Shown here in pieces: positions 8,465-16,226 of a stretch of 53,323 nucleotides of DNA. Both the position numbers and the translations under genes were made by a program. Every line of letters begins with the position of its first letter. Position 1 is the first letter of the stretch. A model generated the notes under the pieces. That model did no database searches and was not told the origin of the DNA. It saw only the letters and a list, made by a program, of their open reading frames with translations. The stretch is from Phycisphaerae bacterium (GTDB lineage: Bacteria > Planctomycetota > Phycisphaerae > Sedimentisphaerales > Anaerohalosphaeraceae): contig JAGPMT010000017.1 in assembly GCA_018052735.1 (NCBI GenBank), positions 1 to 53,323 on the forward strand, read 5' to 3'.

Positions 8465-8489
8465 GCTATGGTTTTCATAGCCCTTTTTT
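8465..8489. terminator. Candidate hairpin terminator after the GH51 gene
   Basis: GCTATG (8465-8470) and CATAGC (8476-8481) form a 6-bp stem with a GTTTT loop. T-rich tracts lie on both sides (TTTTTTT from 8484 on the + strand; TTTTTT on the - strand after a short spacer). It sits 40 bases downstream of the GH51 stop on the - strand. The stem is short, so this is a modest call. Confidence 0.4.
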
Positions 8490-8530
8490 AACTTGTACGG
8501 TCTGAAAAAGCCCCGGCTGCTCAGTTTGAG

Positions 8531-10138
8531 TCATTTCAGGGGTATTTTAAGAATTGTCAGCGAATGCGGCGAAAGCTTGACACTTCCATTGTCTAACAGC
8601 AGCTGCTTCTTTTCAGGACTAACCCGATGGGGATGCTCGATGTCATTATAGGCCTCGGGCATATCACCTGCCAACACTACTGCCTCTAACCAGCCTGACG
8701 GCAGGGGGGCTCCTCTAAAATCGATTGTGCAGATTACCTCTTGTAAGGGGTGCCTGTTGACCAGAGCGACTGTGCATACTGACTGTGCCTCATTGACGGT
8801 TCCAATAGCATCAAGCACGGGAATCGATTGGCCGCCGCCGGCAAGCGGTCCGGCCTGGACTTCCGTTTTGGCAACCCGACTGCCCAGCAGGTTGGCATAC
8901 ATTGCCATTGTATGGAAGGTTGTTCGCTTAACTATCCCGCCGGGATACACATACAGCGGTCCCCGTGTATTGACCAGCGGGGCAATGTTGGCCATTCCCA
9001 CATCCTCCGAATGCCGCAGGCAGGCATTGAAAAACGAGGCCGAAAACAGAGCATCGGCCATCGTATATTGCGACGGGATCAAATTTTTATCCCTTGCCCG
9101 GACCAATTCAATAATATGGGGATCATTATAATTGCTGACTTCCCTGCGCGGAAATCCCGGATGGTGCCAGCCGCGCAGATTCCATTCATCGAAAGCGATT
9201 TTTATACGCCCGCGGTATCCGTACTTTTCAAGGAGCTGGATTGTCTGGACAATCTGATTTTCCGGACCATTGGAGTACATCACACAGGTCAGATAATCCG
9301 GCTGCTGGTTCTTTTCATTGCATATCAGCCAGTATCCGTGTATAGAAATATAATCCAAGTATTGGCCTGCCGCTTCAAGCAGCCGGCCCACCCATTCGTC
9401 GCTTGCTACCGCCGCTGCAGCCAGTTTGATGCCCGCATCGACGGCCTTCATTCTTTGGGCCGCTTCCCTGACCATCGGCGCCCACTGGTCGGCTGTTTTA
9501 TGGCCGATTTCCCACGGTCCGTAATTTTCATTTCCGATACTCCATAGTTTGACATTGAAAGGGGCCAAATGACCGTTGGCAATACGCAGATATGCAGCGC
9601 CTGTTTCGGGGGTATTGCAGTATTCAACCCACTCGACCATTTCGTCAATTGTCCCGTTTCCGGCATTGTTGCAGATATAGGGCTGCCAGCCGGCCAGCCG
9701 GCAAAGCTCCACAAACTCATCGGTGCCGAAGGCATTGGACTCCCTTACGCCCCAAGCCATATCATCAACAGGAATCCGATTGGGACCAATGCCGGCTTTC
9801 CAGTGATAGCCGCTGACAAAACAGCCTCCCGGCCATCGGACGACAGGCACCTTCAGCTCCTTCAACGCTTCGATAACATCCAGACGGAATCCTTTTTCAT
9901 TTGAAAGCGGCGATTGCGGCTCATAGACTCCTCCATATATCTGGCGATTAAAATGCTCCAGAAAACCTCCGAAAATCATCGGGCTGTAGGATTTTGTATC
10001 ATTGAGGAAAACTGTTACTTTCGATACTTCTTTCGCTTGGGAAGAACCGAAATCAGTCACAGAATCTGCTGATTGGCCCAAAAGAGCAGGAAATACTGTG
10101 AAAAAAACAGCGGCGGCTAAAATGGACTGCTTATACAT
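8531..10138 (-). CDS. Secreted GH51 alpha-L-arabinofuranosidase
   Basis: 535 residues with a signal peptide (MYKQSILAAAVFFTVFPALLG). Clan GH-A family 51: removes terminal alpha-L-arabinofuranosyl groups from arabinan, arabinoxylan or arabinogalactan. Motifs in order: FGGFLEHFNRQIYGGVYEP, VVRWPGGCFVSGYHWKAGIGP, NNAGNGTIDEMVEWVEYC, acid/base Glu in WSIGNENYGPW (about residue 203), ISIHGYW, nucleophile Glu in IAFDEWNLRGWHHPG (about residue 318), and a C-terminal beta-sandwich ending SLTILKIPL. Most GH51 enzymes are intracellular, so the signal peptide is notable though not unique. Transcribed alone, divergent from ilvD. Confidence 0.93.
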   Translation of the reverse strand: MYKQSILAAAVFFTVFPALLGQSADSVTDFGSSQAKEVSKVTVFLNDTKSYSPMIFGGFLEHFNRQIYGGVYEPQSPLSNEKGFRLDVIEALKELKVPVVRWPGGCFVSGYHWKAGIGPNRIPVDDMAWGVRESNAFGTDEFVELCRLAGWQPYICNNAGNGTIDEMVEWVEYCNTPETGAAYLRIANGHLAPFNVKLWSIGNENYGPWEIGHKTADQWAPMVREAAQRMKAVDAGIKLAAAAVASDEWVGRLLEAAGQYLDYISIHGYWLICNEKNQQPDYLTCVMYSNGPENQIVQTIQLLEKYGYRGRIKIAFDEWNLRGWHHPGFPRREVSNYNDPHIIELVRARDKNLIPSQYTMADALFSASFFNACLRHSEDVGMANIAPLVNTRGPLYVYPGGIVKRTTFHTMAMYANLLGSRVAKTEVQAGPLAGGGQSIPVLDAIGTVNEAQSVCTVALVNRHPLQEVICTIDFRGAPLPSGWLEAVVLAGDMPEAYNDIEHPHRVSPEKKQLLLDNGSVKLSPHSLTILKIPLK

Positions 10139-10265
10139 TTAAGTGTGCCTTTCAAAATGGGAGACTTGAATGTCGCATTGTTAATCTCGATATGAAACGG
10201 CATTTTAACATAAAACAAAAGGCTGTCAATTCAAACAGGCTGAGCTCCTTTTTGTAATTTTGGGA

Positions 10266-10295
10266 TTGGCTAAAACTGCCTAGACTGAGTATAAT
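10266..10295 (+). promoter_or_regulatory. Candidate sigma-70 promoter of ilvD
   Basis: TTGGCT (10266-10271), an 18-base spacer and TATAAT (10290-10295). Transcription would start near 10302 and leave an untranslated leader of about 80 bases before the ilvD ATG at 10381. No leader peptide or attenuator hairpin is evident in that leader. Confidence 0.6.
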
Positions 10296-10380
10296 TTATG
10301 AGTTTTTGGGTGACCGTAAAAATCGGATTTTTAGAATCGAAGATAAAATTGATGACAGGTTCTTAATAAGGGAGACGGCT

Positions 10381-12048
10381 ATGAACAGTGACAGAATTAA
10401 AAAGGGATTCCAGCGTGCACCGCACAGGGCGCTTTTGAGGGCCTGCGGGTTGAAGACAGAAGATATGAACAAACCCTTTATTGCGGTGGCCAACAGCTAC
10501 TGCGATATCGTGCCGGGACATGTGCATCTTCACGAAGCAGCCAAGGCGGTCAAGCAGGCCATTCGCCAAGCTGGGGGGATACCGTTTGAGTTCAATACCA
10601 TCGCCGTCTGCGACGGGATAGCCATGGGACATACCGGGATGAAATATTCACTGGCATCGCGAGAGATTATTGCCGATGCTGTGGAGACGATGATTCGCGC
10701 CCACTGCTTTGACGGGATGGTCTGCATTCCCAACTGCGATAAAGTTGTGCCGGGGATGCTGATGGCGACGGTGCGGCTGAACATCCCGACACTGTTTGTC
10801 TCCGGCGGGCCGATGGCTGCCGGCAAACCCAAAAACGGCAAAGCTACAGACCTGATTACCATTTTTGAAGGAGTTGCTCAATACAACGCCGGAAAAATTA
10901 CGGAAGCAGATCTGACAGAGCTGGAATGCATCGGGTGTCCGACACAGGGAAGCTGCTCGGGAATGTTTACAGCCAACAGCATGAACTGCTTGTGCGAAGC
11001 AGTCGGAATCGCCCTGCCGGGCAACGGCACCATTCTGGCTGCAGCGCTGCGGCGGCAGGAATTATACAAGCAGGCCGGCAGGCGGATTGTAGAGATGGTT
11101 AAAGAAGACCTTCGTCCATCGTCGATTATTACGGAACAGTCGCTGGACAATGCTTTTGTACTGGATATGGCGATGGGCGGCTCAACCAATACGGTGCTCC
11201 ATACTCTGGCTGTTGCCAATGAAGCGAAGATACCGTATGACCTTGACCGCATCAACGCCATCAGTGCCAAGTGTCCCAACATCTGCAAGGTGTCGCCGTC
11301 AAGCCACTGGCATATCGAAGATGTAGATGCCGCCGGCGGCATCAGTGCGATTTTGAAGGAAATCAGCAAAACGGGGCTGCTGCATACCGATTGCATGACC
11401 GTCTCCGGCGTTACGCTTGGACAGCGGATTAAAGATGCGGACATTAAAAATCCTGACTGCATTCGGCCGCTGGAAAAAGCATACTCCAATACAGGCGGGC
11501 TTGTAATTCTGCGGGGCAATCTGGCACCCAACGGCTGCGTGGTCAAAGCCGCCGGCGTCGCACCGTCGATGCTCAAGCACAGCGGTCCGGCAGTCATTTT
11601 TGAAAGTCAGGAAGAGGCCTGTGAGGGTATTTTGGCCGGCAAAGTCAAGCCGGGGGATGTAGTGATTATCCGCTATGAGGGTCCCAAGGGCGGACCGGGG
11701 ATGCAGGAGATGCTGTCGCCGACCAGCTACATTATGGGTGCGGGTCTTGGCGAGTCGGTGGCGCTGATTACCGACGGACGTTTTTCCGGCGGCACACGCG
11801 GGGCCTGCATCGGACATGTCAGTCCCGAAGCAGCGGTCGGCGGTCCGATTGCCTTAGTCAAAGAAGGCGACATTGTTGAGATTGACATTCCCGCCAACAA
11901 AGTGGATGTTAAGCTTAGCGATGCCGAGCTATCCCAGCGAAGGAAGTCCTGGAAGCCGCGCCCGCCGCGAATTACGGAAGGCTGTTTAGCCAAATATGCA
12001 GCTATGGCTACCAGTGCGGATACGGGCGCTGTGTTGAAATGGGACTAA
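10381..12048 (+). CDS. ilvD: Dihydroxy-acid dehydratase (IlvD)
   Basis: Dehydrates 2,3-dihydroxy-isovalerate and 2,3-dihydroxy-3-methylvalerate, the penultimate step of valine and isoleucine synthesis (and a precursor of leucine and pantothenate). 555 residues, the usual length. Fe-S cluster cysteines are visible at Cys41 ([12 protein letters not shown]), Cys119 (PNCDKVVPG) and Cys192 ([16 protein letters not shown]). Later motifs are [18 protein letters not shown] and [20 protein letters not shown] near the end. The start at 10381 is set by GGGAG 6-10 bases upstream; the frame is open further 5' but that stretch is leader. Isolated from other ilv/leu genes. Confidence 0.97.
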   Translation: MNSDRIKKGFQRAPHRALLRACGLKTEDMNKPFIAVANSYCDIVPGHVHLHEAAKAVKQAIRQAGGIPFEFNTIAVCDGIAMGHTGMKYSLASREIIADAVETMIRAHCFDGMVCIPNCDKVVPGMLMATVRLNIPTLFVSGGPMAAGKPKNGKATDLITIFEGVAQYNAGKITEADLTELECIGCPTQGSCSGMFTANSMNCLCEAVGIALPGNGTILAAALRRQELYKQAGRRIVEMVKEDLRPSSIITEQSLDNAFVLDMAMGGSTNTVLHTLAVANEAKIPYDLDRINAISAKCPNICKVSPSSHWHIEDVDAAGGISAILKEISKTGLLHTDCMTVSGVTLGQRIKDADIKNPDCIRPLEKAYSNTGGLVILRGNLAPNGCVVKAAGVAPSMLKHSGPAVIFESQEEACEGILAGKVKPGDVVIIRYEGPKGGPGMQEMLSPTSYIMGAGLGESVALITDGRFSGGTRGACIGHVSPEAAVGGPIALVKEGDIVEIDIPANKVDVKLSDAELSQRRKSWKPRPPRITEGCLAKYAAMATSADTGAVLKWD

Positions 12049-12081
12049 CAGCAGGCCAACAAGTAATATTGCAAATATGAA

Positions 12082-12118
12082 AAGAGGCGGCTGGAATGCA
12101 GCCGCCTCTTCTTTTTTT
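12082..12118 (+). terminator. Rho-independent terminator of ilvD
   Basis: Perfect 12-bp stem: AAGAGGCGGCTG (12082-12093) and CAGCCGCCTCTT (12099-12110) with a GAATG loop, followed by C and seven T (12112-12118). It lies 33 bases after the ilvD stop. On the - strand only a TTTT run follows the stem, so its effect on the convergent metallothionein-like gene is weaker. Confidence 0.93.
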
Positions 12119-12154
12119 AAAGCCGCTGATTGGCAGCGGCAAATTCTCTACTTA

Positions 12155-12475
12155 TTAAGCGGCCTTTTTACAGCCGGCGCCGGTTTTAGGGCAGCCGTTT
12201 TGGCCTTTGCCGCACTTGCCGTCAGAACAGCTGCAAGTACCACACTTGCAGGTTTCGCATTTGCACGAATCGCCGCATGAACCCGCCTTGCAGGTGCAAT
12301 CCGTGCATTGACAGTCGGCACAGCATTTACCCTCGGCGGGCGCCTGCGTGCAGCAGCTTGCCATAGCCGATGCCGCTGTCGATTCACTATGCGAGACAGC
12401 AGGGGTACCGGAAAAAGCAAACAAAATCCCGGCCGCAATTGTTAACACCACGATTGAAATGATTATTTTATTCAT
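12155..12475 (-). CDS. Exported metallothionein-like cysteine-rich protein
   Basis: 106 residues. The first 25 form a signal peptide or membrane anchor (MNKIIISIVVLTIAAGILFAF), then a short Ser/Ala linker, then about 60 residues holding 18 cysteines in C-C, C-x-C and C-x2-C spacing (for example CKCETCKCGTCSCSDGKC) with Lys, Gly, Asp and almost no aromatic residue. That composition is what metallothioneins use to bind soft metal ions (Zn, Cd, Cu) by thiolate clusters. Known bacterial metallothioneins such as SmtA are cytoplasmic, so export is odd. Ribosome site AAAGGT precedes the ATG. It sits 75 bases downstream of another exported Cys-rich gene, probably one transcript. Metal and fold are inferred. 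Confidence 0.75.
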   Translation of the reverse strand: MNKIIISIVVLTIAAGILFAFSGTPAVSHSESTAASAMASCCTQAPAEGKCCADCQCTDCTCKAGSCGDSCKCETCKCGTCSCSDGKCGKGQNGCPKTGAGCKKAA

Positions 12476-12550
12476 AGTATCTACCTTTCAGTTTGATTGG
12501 AAAAAATTTGATATTTTTTAACAACAAAAACAGATCAGTGATGGATAATA

Positions 12551-12946
12551 TCAACAATTCAGCTGGCAAATCCTCTCTTGTATTGATGCATTGCAATATG
12601 GCAGTACAGAGATAACAGAAGGGAATTCTATTTCGAGGGTCCCCAACGCAGGAAGCATTTGAAGATCCAGTGCTGTTGGGTGTATAGCTGGAGGTTCAAA
12701 ATTTAAGGGGGAAACCAGCCAATCACAGCATGTCTGAGTACAGGACATAGCACAGCAGCAATTGACAGAATATGAAGAACTTTCCGAAGATTGCCGGCCA
12801 GAACAGCAGGAATCTGATTGCTCAGAAACCTTGCTTTTTAAGCTGAAATCAGAAATGCTGCAGTGGCATAAATGCTGTTTTGCAACAGGAAGCACCGCAA
12901 CTGCTAACAAACCGGCCCAAAAACCTATATATCGCTGGATATTCAT
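12551..12946 (-). CDS. Exported cysteine-rich protein of unknown function
   Basis: 131 residues, not recognised. A hydrophobic N-terminus (YIGFWAGLLAVAVLPVA) looks like a signal peptide. The next stretch has clustered cysteines (CHC at about 27-29, CC, CCC, C, CC) in a Ser-rich background, and the C-terminal half is hydrophobic/Pro-rich with three more cysteines (YCNAS, ERICQLNC). The cysteine clusters and the neighbouring metallothionein-like gene suggest a shared role in metal binding at the cell surface or periplasm. No transporter or metal sensor is adjacent. The ATG at 12946 has only a weak upstream purine tract. Reality of the gene is supported mainly by its signal peptide and Cys pattern. 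Confidence 0.55.
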   Translation of the reverse strand: MNIQRYIGFWAGLLAVAVLPVAKQHLCHCSISDFSLKSKVSEQSDSCCSGRQSSESSSYSVNCCCAMSCTQTCCDWLVSPLNFEPPAIHPTALDLQMLPALGTLEIEFPSVISVLPYCNASIQERICQLNC

Positions 12947-12959
12947 CTTTATTCTCTAA

Positions 12960-13598
12960 ATTTTATGCATATTTTACAATTTATACGAATTAGGACACCA
13001 AAAGGTTTTTTTTATTATAAATTCAATTCGATATTGGTTTGTCGCTATGCTTTGTCTGCAATCCATTATTGCCTTGTATTTTTCGAAGTTCTTGACCGTC
13101 TAAAAAACCACAAAGAACAGGCCCCAATCCCCGCCCAAGCCAGCGATATTACTCAGAATGACTCAAATTGAGCGGGCGGCTTATTTATATGCTGGAGATA
13201 ATAACGCCCTCCATCCGCTCCCAACAATATTTCAGATTACAGAAATGTCAAGATTTACCGATAGTTAAGTTTCCCAGAAAAATGCCAACTGTCTGTTATG
13301 GGATCAGTTCATGGACATTTGACAGTAAAATAGATAGGGTCGTCCATGGAATCACCTCCCCTACTCGATTAAGCGTATTTGCCCATCCGTTGGCAACTGA
13401 GCACATAGCTGAAAATAAAAAGCTCCTTGCCGGCCGGTGATACAGGAAAAAACCGATTTTGATATTCAGTGTTTTGATATCGTGGGAGATTAAGGGAGTG
13501 GCCTACAAAGTAAAAAAGTTATTTTTTGTAAAAAAGAAAAGTGGTACACTGTCTGGTACGTGATATATCTTTTTAAGGTTTTGCAAGAATCAAAAAAT
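12960..13598. other. AT-rich stretch with no supported gene
   Basis: About 640 bases. Two short open frames exist on the + strand (12965-13171 and 13168-13440), but neither has a ribosome site, a signal peptide or a family resemblance. The stretch must hold the promoters for the - strand Cys-rich pair and the + strand phosphoesterase; no convincing -35/-10 pair was found. A run of A/T (13510-13540) precedes the phosphoesterase. Confidence 0.5.
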
Positions 13599-14873
13599 AT
13601 GGTTAGGTCGTGTTCATCTGGAGTTATACGAGACCGTATATTGCGGATTGCGGTGTATGTGATCCTGGCGACACTGACAGGAATTGTCGGCGGATGCATC
13701 ACCGGCAAAAAGACATCAACAGCCGGGCGGGCGGACTATGGTTTTATTTTTCTGGGCGACCTCCATTTTGACCGGCCGGGGCATCATGATATGGACTGGG
13801 TCTGTTCCAATTATCCCGGCGATGTTGTGCAGATTCAGGATTATTGCCGGATTACCGAGGAGCATACACCGGGGCTGTTTGGGGCAATCAGCGGGACCAT
13901 AAAAGAGCGGCCGCATCCAGTATTCGCTGTTGTGCAGGCGGGGGATTTTGTGGAGGGCTTATGCGGCAGTTATGAACTGCAGAGGATACAATTCGAAGAG
14001 GCGAAAACATTTGCGGAGGGATATTTCAAGACGGTTCCGTTTTTAATCAGCAAGGGTAATCATGACATCACCGGTCCGGCGGCACAAGAAGCGTACCGGG
14101 ATGTCATACTGCCGTGGATAGGCGGCCAGCTTGGCCGAGCCGTCACACAGGCGTCATACGCGGTCCGACGAAGCAATGACCTGTTTATTTTCTTTGATGC
14201 CATTCGTCCGGACCTTGACTGGCTTGAAGAAACGCTGCGGAATTCGAATGCCCGGCATACATTCTTTGTGACGCACAAGCCGGTGGTGCCGTTTGATGCA
14301 AGGGCGAACTGGCATCTGTTTGCCGAAGAGGGAGCCGCAGCGCAGCGGGAACGGCTGCTGGAATTGTTGGGGCGGCATCGGGCGATTGTGCTGTGCGGGC
14401 ATCTTCATGCTTATTCGCTGCTGAGCCGCAAGACAGCCGGCGGGGGATTTGTACAGCTTGCCGCAAACAGCGTTGTGCGTCAAAAGGAGGGAGCAATTGA
14501 AAAATATTTTGTGAGCAAAGATGCCTATGGGGCCGATTTGGTGAGCCTGGAACCGTCATTTTCGCCAGTGACCTTAGAGGTGCGGAAACACAATCTGGAG
14601 ACTGAAAAACCGGAGATTGGATTTTTTGAGTATGCGCGGACCGCCGGCTGGTGTTTTATCCAGTGCTGTCCGGATAAGGTGGTGGTTGAGGTCTATCCCG
14701 GCTGCAGTCAGACGCCATGGCGAGTATACGACATTTCCTTATTTGGCGGCAATTACACAATCGAGAAAGCAAAACCAGATGCTGGCCGCCGACACCAGCG
14801 AGAGGATACCGGTATGCCGGAAATTACAGTGGAGGTCGAAGCGGGTATCGGGAGTTTTCCGGGGCACAAATGA
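13599..14873 (+). CDS. Calcineurin-like metallophosphoesterase, probable lipoprotein
   Basis: About 424 residues from the ATG at 13599 (an in-frame GTG at 13560 is an alternative). A basic N-terminus, a hydrophobic segment and a VGGC lipobox-like site (Cys33) predict a membrane-anchored lipoprotein. The five metallophosphatase motifs are in order: GDLHF (D-x-H), QAGDFVEG (G-D), KGNHDI (G-N-H-D), FVTHKPVVP (H) and LCGHLHAYS (G-H-x-H). The enzyme therefore binds two metal ions and hydrolyses a phosphoester outside the cytoplasm; substrate unknown. A C-terminal beta-rich extension of about 130 residues follows. It stands alone between gene-poor stretches. Confidence 0.88.
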   Translation: MVRSCSSGVIRDRILRIAVYVILATLTGIVGGCITGKKTSTAGRADYGFIFLGDLHFDRPGHHDMDWVCSNYPGDVVQIQDYCRITEEHTPGLFGAISGTIKERPHPVFAVVQAGDFVEGLCGSYELQRIQFEEAKTFAEGYFKTVPFLISKGNHDITGPAAQEAYRDVILPWIGGQLGRAVTQASYAVRRSNDLFIFFDAIRPDLDWLEETLRNSNARHTFFVTHKPVVPFDARANWHLFAEEGAAAQRERLLELLGRHRAIVLCGHLHAYSLLSRKTAGGGFVQLAANSVVRQKEGAIEKYFVSKDAYGADLVSLEPSFSPVTLEVRKHNLETEKPEIGFFEYARTAGWCFIQCCPDKVVVEVYPGCSQTPWRVYDISLFGGNYTIEKAKPDAGRRHQREDTGMPEITVEVEAGIGSFPGHK

Positions 14874-15258
14874 GATTGAAAACAGAAAACGCAGATTTCA
14901 CAGAAGGAATTTTTTTGACGGGATTAATGGGATTAAACAAATAAAAGAAAAGAGATACAGTATTCTTTAACGTTCCCATTTGGGGATAGTTAAGGGTCGT
15001 ACTTTGTTTCTTGTTATGGTCTATCATGGATCGTTTTAAGCTGTTGCAAAATCCAGAAAAGGAGTAATCTTTGAATCGGGAAGTAATCAAGAGCTCGCAT
15101 TTGAGATATTCTTATCTTTTTATTTGTTTTAAATGTGAGTTTATCGCTATTGAAAAAAACGCGATAAGAATTTGACTGGAGTTGCAGTACTTTTAACCGT
15201 TATAATTATCTTGAGTTGTTTCTGTAAATCGGTCCTAAATTTCTAAGTTAGGCTGCAA
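14874..15258. other. Intergenic stretch with short repeats and a hairpin
   Basis: No gene seen in 385 bases. 14920-14937 is a tandem pair of GGGATTAAT/GGGATTAAA 9-mers, close to AACGCAGATTTCACAGA (14889-14904), a kind of degenerate intergenic text. TTATCGC (15141-15147) pairs with GCGATAA (15161-15167); TTCTTATC (15109-15116) can pair instead with GATAAGAA (15163-15170). A TATAAT at 15201-15206 may be a -10 box for the following YkgJ gene, although the nearest TTGACT (15172-15177) is 23 bases away. Confidence 0.45.
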
Positions 15259-15711
15259 TTGAACAATACATGGTATTCATCGGGTTTGCGGTTTGAGTGT
15301 GTCGGGTGCGGGGGATGCTGCGCAGGGCCGGCGGAGGGGTATATCTGGGTGAGCAAGCCGGAGATAGAGTTTCTGGCACGGCATCTTGGCCGGTCTGTGA
15401 AGGATTTTAAGAAGATGTATCTGAAGCGGATTGGACTAAAATACAGTATCCGGGAAGACCCGCTTACGAAGGACTGTGTTTTTCTTGAGATGGTCAGCAA
15501 CGGCTGCCGCAGCTGTGCTGTTTATGCGGTCCGTCCGAACCAATGCCGCACATGGCCATTCTGGTCATTTAACCTGCACAGCCCCGAGCAGTGGGAGATG
15601 GCGGCGCAGCGGTGTCCGGGGATCAACCGGGGACGGCTTTATACGGCTGAGGAGATTGAAGCGATAAAAAATCAGCAAACATGGTGGGATAATACTATCA
15701 AAAAACAGTAA
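15259..15711 (+). CDS. YkgJ-family cysteine-cluster protein (first of a pair)
   Basis: 150 residues. The N-terminal C-x2-C-x2-C-C signature (CVGCGGCC at about 14-21) and downstream cysteines (DCVFLE, GCRSCAVYAVRPNQCRTWPFW) define the YkgJ / zinc- or iron-chelating domain family, thought to bind a metal or Fe-S centre; biochemical role unknown. The only in-frame start that keeps the first Cys cluster with some leader is the TTG at 15259, so the start is uncertain; no ATG is available in this frame before the cluster. Followed 47 bases later by a related gene. Confidence 0.82.
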   Translation: MNNTWYSSGLRFECVGCGGCCAGPAEGYIWVSKPEIEFLARHLGRSVKDFKKMYLKRIGLKYSIREDPLTKDCVFLEMVSNGCRSCAVYAVRPNQCRTWPFWSFNLHSPEQWEMAAQRCPGINRGRLYTAEEIEAIKNQQTWWDNTIKKQ

Positions 15712-15758
15712 GATGACGAACAGTCCTTTGGGAGGGGGCTTTTATTGATTCGCATTTT

Positions 15759-16190
15759 ATGCATAAACAGTTAATAGAAGAGGTTGCAGCAATTTACCGG
15801 CGGCTGGACGAGCAAACAGCCCCTTTGGCAGGCGGCTGCACAGCCTGCGGGGAGTGCTGCGATTTTGAGCGTTTCGGACATCGGCTGTATGTAACAACGC
15901 CTGAGCTTCTGTATTTTGGATATTTTGCCCGGCAGCCGATACAGGAAATGAATGGCGGTATTTGCCCTTACCGCATCAGCGGAAAATGCAGCGTTTATCC
16001 GTATCGTTTTTCCGGCTGCCGCATTTTTCAGTGCAGACAAGATAGTCAGCAGCAGCAGAACACTATCAGCGAACAGACAGTCCGCCAATTGAAGACACTA
16101 TGCACCCACTATAGCATTCCTTATCATTATGTTTACCTGCAGGCCGGATTGAAAATGCTGCGGACAGGGATGCTGCCGGAGCAGCTGTAA
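15759..16190 (+). CDS. YkgJ-family cysteine-cluster protein (second of a pair)
   Basis: 143 residues with CTACGECC (about 28-35), then ICPYRISGKCSVYPYRFSGCRIFQC, the same pattern of C-x2-C-x2-CC followed by C-x5-7-C-x-x-Y-x-x-R-x-x-x-C seen in YkgJ proteins. It differs from its neighbour in length and sequence, so this is an old paralogue or a second lineage member rather than a recent duplication. Starts at the ATG at 15759, about 20 bases after a GGAGGGGG tract (15731-15738), somewhat far for a ribosome site. Convergent with the helicase gene; only 36 bases separate the stops and no terminator is visible. Confidence 0.82.
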   Translation: MHKQLIEEVAAIYRRLDEQTAPLAGGCTACGECCDFERFGHRLYVTTPELLYFGYFARQPIQEMNGGICPYRISGKCSVYPYRFSGCRIFQCRQDSQQQQNTISEQTVRQLKTLCTHYSIPYHYVYLQAGLKMLRTGMLPEQL

Positions 16191-16226
16191 AAGACCGGTA
16201 CTGTTATATGCCGTCTGTGCAAACCG

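Noticed and set aside
12148-12438. 96-codon frame overlapping the metallothionein-like gene on the same strand
   Set aside because: Arg/Ala-rich shifted frame; the chosen frame has a signal peptide, a ribosome site and regular Cys spacing.
13168-13440. 90-codon frame in the gene-poor region before the phosphoesterase
   Set aside because: No ribosome site, no recognisable domain, AT-rich surroundings; left as unsupported.
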